Source of the DNA: Dendrocalamus latiflorus | Lineage: Eukaryota; Streptophyta; Magnoliopsida; Poales; Poaceae | Assembly: GCA_017311315.1 (NCBI GenBank) | Contig: CM029669.1 | Span: 17,953,102 to 18,017,101 of the forward strand | Reading direction: 5' to 3' | Length of the DNA: 64,000 bases | Shown: positions 24,960 through 37,190 of the stretch, one piece after another | Layout: the number at the start of each line of letters is the position of its first letter | Numbering within the stretch: the stretch's first letter is position 1 | The notes under the pieces: model-generated | Told to the model about the DNA's origin: nothing | Seen by the model: only the letters and a program-made list of their open reading frames with translations | The model's database searches: none | Program-made: the position numbers and the translations under genes

Positions 24960-27330
24960 TGAATTCTTGAAGTTTTTTTCATTCAGCAATCATCATCATC
25001 TTTCCCTGTTTATGTTGTCATCACTCATGCAATCATGGTAGGAACGTGGGATGAGGAGAACTGGTTTGACTTGGCATACTATGCTGATCTCAACATGGAT
25101 GCATGCATCTGCGCCATGGAACATGATGTCTTCTCATCATCCTCTTCCATTCTAGGCTCACCGCTCGCTAAGACCAGTGAGATCAACTGCATGGAAGAAG
25201 ATTTGTCACCCCATCACCACCACTCTGAGAGAAATCGGTCATTCTAGCTAGATCCGAATGCTCAAGTGCCTCTATAAGCTCAGTACTCCCGTCCAACAAA
25301 CACGACAACAAGAGTGTGACATCACAATCCGAGAGTCAGAGTACTCTCAATGCAGTCATAGGCGACCACTATTCGCCAATGGCTCCTATGTACTCTGGGA
25401 GCCGACCGACACCTGGTCGCGGTGTCAATGAAGTTACCTCCGGTAGAAAGCCGAGTGAAGACAATAACACTCAGCATATAATCGGCAATCTGTCGAATAA
25501 GGTTGAATCCACGACGAAGTCCTCCAGAGGTGGTGGTTGCCAACCATTTCCCATCTTGGAAGCTTGTTGCCGAAGTGGTAGAAGGTTCTCCCTTAGCTTC
25601 GATGGAAGTTCGCCGGAAAATTTCTACTGGAGGCATGAAGTTAACACAATCAGTGATACCAATCCAGATGTTGTGCACAGTTCTTCACAATAGGATCCCC
25701 CAAGACCCGGTGATCGGAATGGTGTAAATGCTTTTGCATCACCGTAAGAGGACAAAGATAATAGAATTGGTAGACATCGATCGACTAATCTACCTACTTT
25801 TACCCCACCGTGCTTGACAAATCGAGCAGGACAAGCAAGAGACTTGGAGAGAAACTCAGGTCATCACACCCCTTCCATCAATAGGAATCCTCTGAGGCCC
25901 TCAGTAACTATTCAGAACTTACAATGATTGTATGATATTTTAAACAACCAGGATCCTGCTCTAGCAAAAACTCCAAGATATGTTCAGGTTGTAGGTCAAG
26001 TGTCAAAAATTCTCCAGTAGGCCATGCAGCGTACAAAGATGTATAGGAAGCAAAGGTTCTCACAGAGTCATACTCTTACTTCATCCAAGCACTCCTCCCT
26101 TAGCAGAAGCCAACCTAGCCAAGCTGGCGATAATCCAACAACTCATGCAAGACCCCTTCAAAGATTCCAACAAGGAAGGCATGAGAGAAGAAGGCTCTTC
26201 GACAATGAAGCCACTCCTCCCCTTGTTATGAGGGATGAACACATGGATCAGTTGATCTACAGCACCACCTGAACCAAACATTTGGTTGAAGACACCATGT
26301 GAGCGTCTGCAACTAGATTGGAGCACTAGTTCTCTAGTATGACTGCTAGAGGAACCGGTCTCTAACATACTACAATCCGGCCCCTTTCCACAGAAGACGC
26401 CATGACCTGATCATAGGCTGTCAGGCTTTCTTAGCATGCCTTCAAGCAATATGCTAGCCGGATAGGTTCCAACCAGCAAATCTCAAGAAATTCGATAGAA
26501 AGCAAAATCCATTAGAATTTCTGTAAATTTACACCACTGCCATCAAGGCAGCAGGAGACGATGATAATGTGTTCACAAACTACTTGCCAATAATTCTTGA
26601 GGGGTCTGCCAAGTCGTGGTTGCTTAACTAACCATCAGATCAATCTACACTTGGGAGCAACTCTGTGACTTGTTGATCTCAAACTTCCAAGGGATGTACG
26701 ACCGCCCTGGAAAAGAAAACAATCTCCAACGAATTCGATAAGAACCCATTAAGACTCTATGACATTGTATCCAGAGGTTCAGTTAGGTTCATAATTCCAT
26801 ACCAGAAGTTGCATATTCCTTTGTCATCCAGGCTTTCAAAAATGGGATAAGGAACCGACAGTTTATGGAGAACATTGCAATGAACCCTTCAAGGGCAATC
26901 GTTGAACTATTCGACATGGCAGAAAAGTATATAGCTGTTAGCGAAGTGGTTGAATAGAACAAGGCCATCAACCTAATAGAAAAGATTCCTCAACCTGTCC
27001 TGAAGAAGAAAGAGAAGAAGCCCAAGAAGTCCCCCAAAGGTAAGAAGAATCGCAAACCCAACGCTAAAGAGGTCCTTATGATTTCAGAGAAGTATACTAA
27101 GGGCAAAAAGGATTATTTCGGTTGGAACAAGGCAAAAACTCTTATCAATAAATTCAAGAAGAATAAAAGGTGGTGTCCACTCCACCAAGCAGCAGTGCAT
27201 GATCTGTGTAGCTACCATGCCTAGCAAAAGAAGTTAGAAGATTATTACTCGGAAAGAGTCCTTTTCCTTCCATTCAAGAGATTGGAGAACCGAGCTCCAA
27301 CAAGGATAAGGATGGTGATGAAGAGATGGA
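24960..27330 (+). pseudogene. gag of Grande-like element
   Basis: The leader and N-terminal part (24960-26460) is open only in pieces, including a 70-codon frame at 25035-25247 and a 125-codon frame at 25316-25693. The conserved retrotransposon Gag domain lies at about 26460-26960. There 'AIKAAGDDDN', 'NYLPIILEGSAKSWLLN' and later 'LYDIVSRGSVRF' parallel the expected core, broken by several in-frame stops. A Lys-rich stretch (27000-27060) and a Cys/His segment near 27180-27215 follow. Gag would form the virus-like particle. This copy cannot make an intact protein. Confidence 0.75.
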
Positions 27331-27559
27331 CTATTAGGAGCCATAGCACACGATGGACACGATCTTCGGTGGATCCTCCTCTTATGCATCTAGACGCCAT
27401 CTAAAGACTGTGGAGCTGGAAGAGAACCTCATCGAATCATCGATCATCATCAAACCATCCAGGTGGTCGAAAACAACCATCTCCTTCAACTGGGAAGACT
27501 GCCCTATTCCTTCAACTCGACTAGGTAGGTTTTCTATCATTGTAGAACCTACCATAGAT

Positions 27560-28103
27560 ATTGCAAAGTTAATTGAGTTTTAGTATATGGTGGTAGTTCT
27601 CTCAATGTTCTGTTTATAGGAGCTTTAGAAGAAATGCAAGTTCCTAAGTCAAAAGTAAAGCCCATGAAGTATGCCTTTTATGTATAGTTCCAAGAACTAT
27701 GACCAAACTGATAGGGCAAGTTTCCCTACCAGTTATGTTCGGAAGTCCAGATAACTTTTGAATAGAATGAATCTTGTTTGATATGGTAGAATTTGAGACC
27801 GCATACAATGGAATCCTTAGTCAACCGGTATTGACTAAATTCCTGGTAGCCACATATTATGGTTACCAGAGTCTTAAGATGCCAAGACCAAAAGGAGTCA
27901 TTATGGTTCGAGGGGATAGGAAGATGGTTTATTCATGCGATCGTAAATCCCTAGAACTGGTCGATGAACTTCCGACTAGGAATGCTAACCTGCTTTCTAT
28001 GCAGGTCAAGCATTCAAAACCAAAGGTGGCCCCAAAACCCTCTGACCAGGTCAAGGAGGTTCCACTCGACAAGGACAATTCTTCAAAAAACGTCAAAGCA
28101 TTA
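27560..28103 (+). pseudogene. Aspartic protease region of Grande-like element
   Basis: The active-site loop at 27577-27612 reads V-L-V-Y-G-G-S-S-L-N-V-L, where the family has Asp-Gly in place of Tyr-Gly. The catalytic Asp codon has become TAT at 27586-27588. The downstream 111-codon frame (27774-28109) matches the segment between protease and reverse transcriptase, including 'AYNGILSQP' and 'KMPRPKGVIMVRGD'. Stops interrupt the upstream part. The region ends where the nested element begins. Confidence 0.75.
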
Positions 28104-29283
28104 CAATAGCTGTGATTTTTCGCAACAGCCATGTGCAATACCAACAGTGCTGACATGTAACAAAAAAAGGTTGGCCACAGCTCTATCATGCATCTCATTA
28201 CTGACAGTGCTCTCTCTGTTGTTCCGTATATATCCAACTGCCCTCTCGTTGTTGTGGACTTTATGGTCTGGAAGTTTGGTAGTTAATATTATCGTGACAG
28301 TACTATTGGCGTTTCAATTTGAATAAATGATAGGCATGTTGAGGATGTGCTATGTCACACTAATTGCTTTTGGAAACTTAAAGCCAAATTTCAGATAGAA
28401 CAAATATACGATAGTCATAGATGTGAGCAAATATATGTGATCGATTGATGATGTACTTACGGCTACTATAGTTCTTTTTTATAGTAACAAGTAGCGAATG
28501 AAATTTTCATTTGAAACTGATTTTACAAAGGTAATTATATGTATACACATAGTGTGGATGTATAGGGTAGGGATGACATATTTTAACACTCTGCAAGGTT
28601 TAGACTCTATCTGGTAGAACAAATATGAACTTGGTACCTACTAACACAACACACAAGAATTTGTTTCAGATGCGATTAGTCTTAGAACTAACTATAACTT
28701 AATTGAGGACTGTAATGTTTCATTTCCCTTACTGCTAAATTATGTACAAGGCTTTCATTTTGATTAGTGCCTTGTTTTGAAAATTATCCACAAGGCTTTC
28801 ATTTTGCAACCTTGCAAAGAGATTATACATTTTAATAGTCAGTACATTCATTTAAATATCTCTACATCCATACTTTCATTTTTATTGTGTGTAAGCTGCC
28901 AAATGTTTGATAATGTGTCATAATTAAAGTGAGCATGGTTATTTATTTATAAATAAATATTTTAGCAAAAATAACAGTGACATGCCTCTCAGGTGTAATA
29001 TTGTTGGCTATGTAGCTCCATAGTGGTTTTCACCAATAGTGCAGTCATGCAATAATGGGGCCATGATTCTTTTGACGCCAATCCAACATTATGTTACCAT
29101 AACAGTGTGCATTCTTGGCAAAGAAGCCCAACAACATGGTTGTTGGCATTAGAACTACATCCCCAACAAGCAATCCTGACAGGCAATCCCTGGTAGGTGG
29201 TTGTTGGGAAAGTACATCCCCAATAGTTTGCCAACTATCCCCAACAGTTTTTGGCTCTTACTGTTGCTATAATATGTGTAGTG
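28104..29283. mobile_element. Nested TIR element in pol
   Basis: About 100 bp are expected between the protease tail and reverse transcriptase, but 1.18 kb is present. The insert begins 'caatagctgtgat' and ends 'atatgtgtagtg'. The ends share an imperfect inverted repeat including 'gcaacag'. 8-mers 'aagcatta' (28096-28103) and 'aagcattg' (29284-29291) flank it, matching at 7 of 8. An 8-bp duplication suggests hAT. The 'cacta' terminus at the right end would instead suggest CACTA. Several 'ccccaaca'-type repeats lie near the right end. No transposase is recognised. Confidence 0.65.
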
Positions 29284-30150
29284 AAGCATTGTTTGGACTG
29301 AAAATGCTAGTGTCACCTTCCAAAGATATTGGCTGGACATGGTAGGCGTCCAACATTCCTGGTGTCCCTAGAGAGGTGATCGAGCACAGGCTAGCGCTCC
29401 AACCTAACAAAAACTGGTCAAGCAAAAGCTAAGGCACTTTGCACCTGACTGGAAGGAGGCAATTCAGTTAGAGATTGACAAGCTCCTCAAGGGTGGATTT
29501 ATTTGTGAAGTCGATCACCTAGCGTGGCTCACCAATCCTGTAATGGTAAGGAATAGTAATAGAAAATGATGAATGTGTACAGATTTCATATATCTTAATA
29601 AAGCTTGTCTGAAGGATGACTTTCCCCTTCCACATATTGATCAGCTTATTGACTCTACTTTGGGTGTGAATTATTAAGCTTTTTAGATGCATATTCAAGG
29701 TACTACCAGATTAGTATGAGTAAAGAGGATGAAGAGGAAACTTCATTCATCACATCATATGGAACTTTTTCTTATGCTAAAATGTTGTTTCATCTCAAAA
29801 AACATTGGTGCTACTTTTCAAAGGTTAATACAAAAAATCCATTAGTTCACAGATTGGTCTAACTTAGAGGCCTATATTGATGACTTGTTCGTGAAAAGTA
29901 TCAACATCAGAGATCATATCTCCAATCTGCAAGAAACTTTCACTAACTTAAGAAGACATAATCTTAAGTTAAATCCAGAGAAATGTGTATTCAGGGTTTT
30001 CTCTTGAAAGCTTCTTGGTTTCCTAGTTTCATCTAGAGAAATCAAGGCAAATCCAAATAAAATAGCAGCCATAGAGCAAATGTGTTGTCCAACCAAAAAG
30101 AAGGAAATCCAAAACTAACCAGCTGTGTGGCAGTGCTAAGTTATTTCATA
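29284..30150 (+). pseudogene. Reverse transcriptase of Grande-like element
   Basis: The segment opens with remnants of the conserved lead-in ('REVIEHRLAL'-like at about 29370-29400). It continues through 'HIDQLIDST' near 29640 and reaches the catalytic box Y-I-D-D at 29873-29884, followed by 'LFVKS'. It copies element RNA into DNA in the particle. Numerous stops and frameshifts are present throughout, so it is inactive, although the YIDD box survives. Confidence 0.8.
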
Positions 30151-30179
30151 GCATAGCTAGGAGGAAAAGGATTGGCTCT

Positions 30180-31130
30180 CTTTAAACTTCTTCGAAAGTA
30201 TGGAAGTTTTGAATGGAATAAGCAAGAAAGTGATGCATTGAGTAAGTTAAAAGGTAACTTAAGAGTGTCCCGGACTTAGTCTCTCCCAAACCTGGAGAAA
30301 CCGTGTTCTTATATCTGACTACAATGCCACAAGTGGTCAGTGTTGTACTAGTCGTTGAGCATAACAATGTCCAATGACCAATATATTACGTAAGTGAAGT
30401 CTTACATGGACCAAAAGAGTGATATCCATAAATATGAAAGTTGTTGTATGCTCTCCTTATAACTTTGAGAAAACTAAGGCATTACTTCCAAGCCCACAAA
30501 GTGGTCGTACCAACTAGATATCATCTATGTGAAGTTCTCCAAAATAGAGAATCATTAGGACGTATAGTAAAATGGGCGATCAAACTTGGCGAGTTCGATC
30601 TCCATTTCATTCTACAAACAGCAATCAAGTCTCAGGCTATAGCAGAATTCATCACCGAGTGGATGAACCCTGAACCCACCTAAGTGCCCAAGTATAAAAA
30701 CCATGAAGAGTGGACATTTTACTTCGATGGTTCCTTGACGATGAATGGCTTGGGGCTGGGGTAGTCCTAGTTTCTACTATTGGAGAAAACATAAAATATG
30801 TCATCTAGTTAAACTTTTCCGCTACAAATATTATGGCAGAGTATGAATGTTTATTGGCAAGGCTCTAAGCAGCCAAAGCGCTCAGGATTTGCAGACTACT
30901 AGTGAAAGGCGATTCTCAACTAGTAGGTAATCAAGTTTGGAATGAGTATCAATTCTCAAGTACTGTGATATCATCTCATCTAGCGGAAGTAAGGAAACTC
31001 GAAAGGCATTTCTTCGGTTTCGAGGTCTAACACATTCCTAGAAAGGAAAACTTTTTGGCAGACCAGTTGGCACGGATGGCTTCCTCAAGATCACTCATCC
31101 CACCAAGAGTATTTCTCAAGCAACTCGACA
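30180..31130 (+). pseudogene. RNase H and second (archaeal-type) RNase H regions
   Basis: 30290-30680 resembles the RNase H that follows gypsy reverse transcriptase, with an 80-codon open piece at 30441-30683. From about 30710 a second RNase H-like domain starts with 'WTFYFDGSL' and ends with 'ADQLARMASS' near 31060-31085. Dual RNase H domains mark the Tat lineage. A one-base frameshift at the Gly-rich loop near 30755 and scattered stops disable it. Confidence 0.7.
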
Positions 31131-31299
31131 AACCCTTGTTAGTCAAGCATTCCAAAGATGCTCCATTGGAGGTCACTCAGATTGACCCCAATAATGATTA
31201 GTGACATTAATTTACGAATATCTTCAGCATTGCAACCTTCTTAAAGATAACGTAGAGGTTGATCATACAACTCAAAAGGCCAAATCATATACTTTGGTT

Positions 31300-32440
31300 G
31301 AATGTACCCTCTACAAATGAGGAACTCAGAGAGTGTTGATGAGATGTATATTTCAAAAGGATGATTTGAAGTTACCATCCAAAATATATGAAGGATCCTG
31401 TGGAGCACATCATTAGTACAGAACTCTAGTTAGTAAAGCCTTCCGATAGGGATACTACTAGCCAACTACCACCATGATGCAAAAGAACTTGTGACAAAGA
31501 GTGTACAATGTCAGTTGCATAGCCGACAAGTAAGCACAAGCTCTTCAAACAATACCTCTTTCTTGTCCTTTTGCAACCTAGGGCTAGACATTCTAGGACC
31601 TTTCCCAAGAGCATTTGGGAGTTTTGAATTCCTTACTGTAATAATTGATACATTCACAAAATGGATAGAAACTGAACCAGTTGTTAAAATAACAACTGAA
31701 GTTGCCAAGAAATTCATCACAAGAAATGTGATTACACGGTTTGGTGTTCCTAATCGTATAATCATATATAATGGTACCCAACTTTCTAGAAAAATTTCTA
31801 GAAATTCTGTGAAGATCTAGATATCAAGGATGTTACGCCTTAGTAGCTCATCCACAGTGTAACGGGGCAGTTGAAAGAGCTAACGGCATACTAATGCAAG
31901 GTATCAGATGTCGGGTGTTTGACCAGTTAATACAATGGTCAGGAGTTTGGGTTCAAGAACTACCCTCTGTATTATGGGCTATTCGGACCATGACAAGTTG
32001 TGTAACTAGTGAAACACACTTCTTTCAAGTTTATGGTGCAAAAGCCATGCTTCCTCCAAAATTAAAGATTGGTTCTACTCAGATAGATCGTTATGTAAAT
32101 AATGATCAAGCAGAACAATGGATTGATGACATCAATTTCTTTGAAGAAAGACAAATTGCAGCCTTAATATGATCGCTAGTCTACCAACAAGCCATGTGAA
32201 TGTACCACAGTCATAAAGTGTAGCCTTGCAACCTAGCTGTAGGTGATATGGTTCTCAAGAAAATTCAAAACCAGGCAAACCACAACAAACCTTTGCTTAA
32301 ATGGGACGATCCTTACATTGTAGTCGAAGTCAGCAGAATAGGCTCGGTATGACTAGCCATGTCAGATGGGCGTGTTATTTTGTCATCTCAGAACATTGAT
32401 CAATTACGTAAGTTCTATATGTAATGTACTTTCCAATTTT
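31300..32440 (+). pseudogene. Integrase of Grande-like element
   Basis: A remnant of the HHCC zinc region lies near 31380-31530. The catalytic core is open at 31491-31820. The first Asp is kept in 'GLDILGP' (GAC at 31587-31589), but the second, expected before N-G-T-Q, is Tyr (TAT at 31767-31769). The Glu of the third position survives in the 'AVERANG' segment near 31870. A C-terminal frame runs 31894-32172. Integrase would insert the cDNA. Stops and the lost Asp make it inactive. Confidence 0.8.
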
Positions 32441-32449
32441 CATATTTCA

Positions 32450-33370
32450 ATAAAGTTGCATTATATTTTTTTTCTTTTCCAATGAGTATTTTTACTTGTA
32501 CTTCATTATTCCAAGTTTGGTAACATACTATTGTTATCTTAGCTGCTCAGAGAGATTAATTTTCCTCCGAAACCCCTTCCAAGGGATCTTTTTTACTTCA
32601 TTGGCTTTGATATTTTTGCTAATTGGAATGCAAATTATAATTATAGCCTTCACAGAGATAGTTCTTATGATAATCTGCACTCCTACCTCAAAGAAAAACA
32701 AGTAAAGAAACAACACAAATAACTGACATAGTTCCTAAACTGCTCGAGGGCATGAGGGCTTTCTTTCTTACTTCTACATTCTATTCCTCTCTTGTTTTAA
32801 CCTGGCTGAGACATAGAAAACCTCCTAGCCAAAATCTCTCCTCTCCGCACGTGGTCACGCCCACTGGAAGGAGTTTCCTAGTGACGATCTTTTTCCTACA
32901 ATCTTTGCTACCAGTCAAAACTCAAGAGTGAATACGTTTTGGGAAGTATTATTCATGTCTTTAGTCCTCAGCTATCTTATGACCAGTTCAGATAGAATTT
33001 ACAAATAAAAATACTTATCTTTTTTGCATACATTCTTGCATAGTTTTTCTTATTCTTCATATTAATGTGTTTATGTCATAATTTTCTTTTTATCAAGTTT
33101 TGGATTATCTTGATTATAGAAATAATATAAAGACTAGTCAAAATCATTCATTGGCTCTACCCTATATGATTTTTTAGGAACTACTAGATTATTTCTACAA
33201 CATAATCGGAGTTCACCGATCGGAATAAAATACATCTTATCTTAGTCTATGGGTTCCTTAATAAGTTATACTACTAAACAAGCAGTCAGGGGCTACGAAA
33301 GATACGAGTACTCATTAAATTGAAGAAATGACATAAACTTTATTGATAATAAAAGTAAGTTTTTTACATA
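32450..33370. other. Non-coding spacer between pol and antisense region
   Basis: AT-rich, with a few short frames on either strand and none recognisable. In Tat elements a long non-coding stretch commonly separates pol from the extra ORF. Confidence 0.5.
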
Positions 33371-33378
33371 CGAGTACT

Positions 33379-36300
33379 TCATATTACATTTATACTAAAC
33401 TCCCACTCGGAGCCACCAGACTGATCACTATGCAATGGGGACCCGACCTTCATCTCCTCTGCTATCTTGTTCCTAAAGGGTTTCATCTCTTTGAACAACT
33501 TAGCTGTTTCTTCCTCTAAGCAGTCAAACTTTGCTCCGAGTGCTTGAAGATCAAGATTAGGGATGGTAGATTTAAGCTTTGCTAAACAAAAGCTTACTCC
33601 ATTAGTGACAGTGTCTCTCATCATCTACTTGTGATTACTCCAAGAAGTGGCCAACAAACTTTGAAGGTGTTCGAGTTGTCGACTAAGGCAAGTCACCTTC
33701 CCGGTCATTTCTTCTGAGGAGGACGCAAATGCTTCTTAGCCCATCTCGCAAGCATGCTATTGAAGTGGGCAATTTTGTCTTGAAGAGATTCCTCGATCTC
33801 CTTCCTCTTCTCCTCCTCGAAGCCAAGAGATCTCTCTAGTTCTTTAACATTGAGAGCTTGCTCTATGCAAGTAATCCCAAGTTAGATACAATAACTCATA
33901 ACCAAAGTAAGATTGGTTAGATTTTTGATTATTTAACCTAGTTCTTCTTCTCAAGTACTTCAATTGATTTTTTATTTTGAAGGGTGTTATTCTCAAACAT
34001 GGTTGACCAATCTTCAATCAATCGGTCCCTAACTTTGAGCATCTCCATGAGCTTGAGAATGACAACAACCTTCGCCTTTGCCTCTGCTTCATAGTCTTTA
34101 GTTTTGTCGACCATGACAAAGGATAGAACTAAGAAAAAGCAAAGACAAGGAAGCAACAAAAATGAGAAGAAAAAAACTTACTTCTTAATTATAGGCTTTT
34201 TTGCTCAAGAGTTTTGAGAAGCTGCTCGTTCTTGGTCAGAGTAGATCCGAACAGCTCCCTCTCCTTCTTGAGAGTTTCTTCGAACACCTTAACAGTGCTC
34301 CCCAACATGTTGACATATGAGAAAAGCTAAGTGTAAAAATCACGACCAGAAGGTAATGAGAAGAAACATCATTACCAATTGTTGGCCTCCCGATGAATGG
34401 TAGCCCTTTCTTTTTGCAAGACTAATGTTCATCTGGTCATCTCTCTGACCAGAGCGACGCTCTCCACCATGTGCTGGATACGAAAAGAGGAGAAAAAAAC
34501 CTAGAAAAGTTTTTAAAAAGTCCAAAAATGTATCTTAGAGTTGTCCTAAGAACTTACCTGAACTGCTTTATCAGCATATGCAGAGTAGAGCACTTCGAGA
34601 CCTATCCTCAACTCACAATTCGAGATTGTCGACTACAAAATTTCGTGAACCTTTGGATGTTAAAGATCCGAAGCCAGTCAGGGATGCCCCATAGATGTGG
34701 AGACTTCCTAATAAGAGAAGAGCTTTCTACTTCAAGCCCTCCAAAGAAAGGAGGAAGCGCATCTACTCCCTCCTTTTTGACCACTTTCTTCCCGGCGGCG
34801 GTGACTAGATCCTGCTAGACTTCTCCTTTGCATCTACATCCTTTGATAGGGTTGGAGTCACCAAAGATTCTTGAGTCGCAGCAACTATTGTCGATTCCTC
34901 CATCCGCTCAGGGGCTACCTCAACCACTCCCTTTTTAGGAACCTTGTCACGAGGAGTAATCAAATCAAAGTTGATCAGAGTAGTAGAGGTGCTACAAAGA
35001 AAGAAGAACAAGAAGGAAGAAGTGAAGACTTCAAAACACCAAAAAATATAAAGGTATGAATTTACATGATGTTTACTAGTACGTACCTGGTCCTTTTTGT
35101 TTTGAAGTTAAAGCACCCAAAACATAGTCCAAAGCGCTTGCCATCCTCTTTTTTTGTCAACCGACTTCACCAGTATTGCACTAGTAGGGCTAGTCGGACC
35201 CTTTGTGTCCTCGGACTGGATATACTTATTCTTATTCGGATCCTCCATAGGGTGGTAAAAATAGCTTTTCTAACAACCTGCTCGAAAGATGGAGCTCCCT
35301 CAACCATTGGAGCAGTTGTCTCCTCCAGTACACTTGAATCTTGAGGAATGGCCACCGAGGCTTCAATCCGGTCAGCCACAACTATCTTGGAACCCACAAT
35401 CGGTGAATCTGGTATCACCATTGGCTCTACAGTCATGGTGGCTCTGATTAGCGGCTCTTCCTTCTCTTTTGCCTTATCACCGACCGAGGTGAGCTCGGCA
35501 ACGAAATCCTTCATCTAAGAAATATACTCTCGTCGGTCTATTTTCTCTATTATCCTTATAAGAGAAGGTGTAGGCTTATAAAAAAACTCTCAAAATCCTA
35601 GTAGAAGCCTACCTCTGAGGGAGTTTGGGTTTTAAAAGCTTGTGCGGTCAGGTGAGCATTCACAGAAGCAGTCGAAGGGGCACTCGTAGGAACAGTCAGG
35701 GTAGCGATCAATGGAGCAAGATGTGATCTCAATTCTCCGAATGACTTCCTCACATTTTGACGCCTCTTGAGACTCAGAGGAGCATCTTCCGAGTTCTCGA
35801 TCAACTCACCACTCTCTGACCCAACCATCTACACATCATAAGAGTATTACAACACACTGATCGCAAAATATAAAATTGATGAAAAGGGCTGTTATTTTAC
35901 CTTAAGTCTTTTGATCCTATCCTCTGGAGAGGTGGTGGCTAGGATCCAGGGCACTTCTTCCTTCTACTCGGGCTCCCCTGCATAGATCATCTTGACCCTT
36001 TCTCTCACCTCAATAGGAGACAAGACTATGAAATCAAGGAAGAAGGAAAAAACCTTAAGTTCAAAAAAACATAAACCAAACAAAAGTAAAAATTGACTGG
36101 TTAGAATTTTTTATGCTAACCTTCCGAAGAATACCTAGTCAATTTTGTTGCGTCCTCATACCAGAGCATAATGTGGTCACACAACATCAAAGGACTTATA
36201 TAACACATGGAAAAATCTTTTACCATATGCCATGAAGTTAGTCCTCTATTCTTGAGATAGATGATGGTATCGACCCATCGCCCTATCTTCCCCCCTCCTT

Positions 36301-36885
36301 CAAGGAAGACCTCCACCTTGGACTCTTGATTGCAATTCGACCGACGAAGGAGAGGCTATCTTCTTTGCTAAGCGTCATGTAGAACCACAGCTTCTTCCAT
36401 GACGACCATTAATACTTGCAATACATTAGAATGTATTCCCCTACTTTCCCATTGTGGAGCCACAAAATGCAACACCTAGGTGATGCTGCTAATCTTCTAG
36501 ATTTATGTGTCATCTTGTAGAAGTATTTGAGGAGCTCCAAATTTGATGGAATCCCCAATGCCTCATAGATATAGATGAAAATGCTCAAATTCGCAATCAA
36601 ATTTGGGGCCAGATTAACCAATTTGATTCCATAGAACTCCAAGATTTTTGATAGGAATAGATGCACCAGCAGCCTAAATCCGCACTCAATATACACCCAA
36701 AATATCGGGATTTTACCGTTCTTCCCGCTCGGAAAATTCTCTTCTATTGTTGATATCCAAGGGATCAAAATCCTAGTAGGAAGCAATCCTTCCTCTTCCA
36801 TGGCCTTCAGCTTCTTTGATCCAGCCTCAGACACTAGCCAATCAATGATCAAATCCAACATTTTGGCTAAGTGGTGGAAAATCAA
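33379..36885 (-). pseudogene. Antisense ORF of the Tat element (Transposase_28-type domain plus coiled coil)
   Basis: Several minus-strand frames run in series: 36409-36885, 36116-36316, 35598-35828, 35167-35514, 34805-35011, 33938-34159 and 33379-33624. The first (158 codons) has 'EEGLLPTRILIPW', 'FPSGKNGKIPIFWVYIECGF' split by short gaps, and 'EFYGIKLVNLAPNLIANLSIF'. This pattern I recognise from the plant 'putative gypsy-type transposon' domain (Transposase_28). The middle pieces are Ser/Thr/Pro/Val-rich. The last ones are Lys/Glu-rich and likely coiled coil. Antisense ORFs of this kind are known in Tat elements and their function is unknown. It was probably one protein, now broken by stops and frameshifts. 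Confidence 0.65.
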
Positions 36886-37174
36886 AAGGGGGGATCGAAA
36901 GTTTCAAAGCTACAGCCAAAGAGTGCTAGGGCAGAGAATGAGATGAAAGGTTGTTATAAAAGCATGAAGCAAACAGGTAACACGTCAGGGGTTTTATAAG
37001 GATTTTCTCCAACTATTATCCGATCTGAAGCCCAACAGACAGAAAACCTTTCAGTTTCTCAATTAGTTTCTCAACTTTAAAGTGAATAAAAACTACTTCT
37101 TTACTCTTGCCGTTAAAGGAGTAGTTTCCTTATTAAAATTCAATTGGAAGAAATTCATATTATAAATTCACTTA

Positions 37175-37190
37175 AAGTTTGAGGGCTAGC
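37175..37190 (+). promoter_or_regulatory. Polypurine tract region of Grande-like element
   Basis: 'agtttgagggctagc' stands immediately before the 3' LTR. It is only moderately purine-rich, consistent with decay of an original G-rich tract. Confidence 0.4.

Noticed and set aside
25035..25693. Short frames treated as independent genes
   Set aside because: They lie between the primer site and the Gag domain of the Grande-like element and are best read as leader or decayed N-terminal gag.
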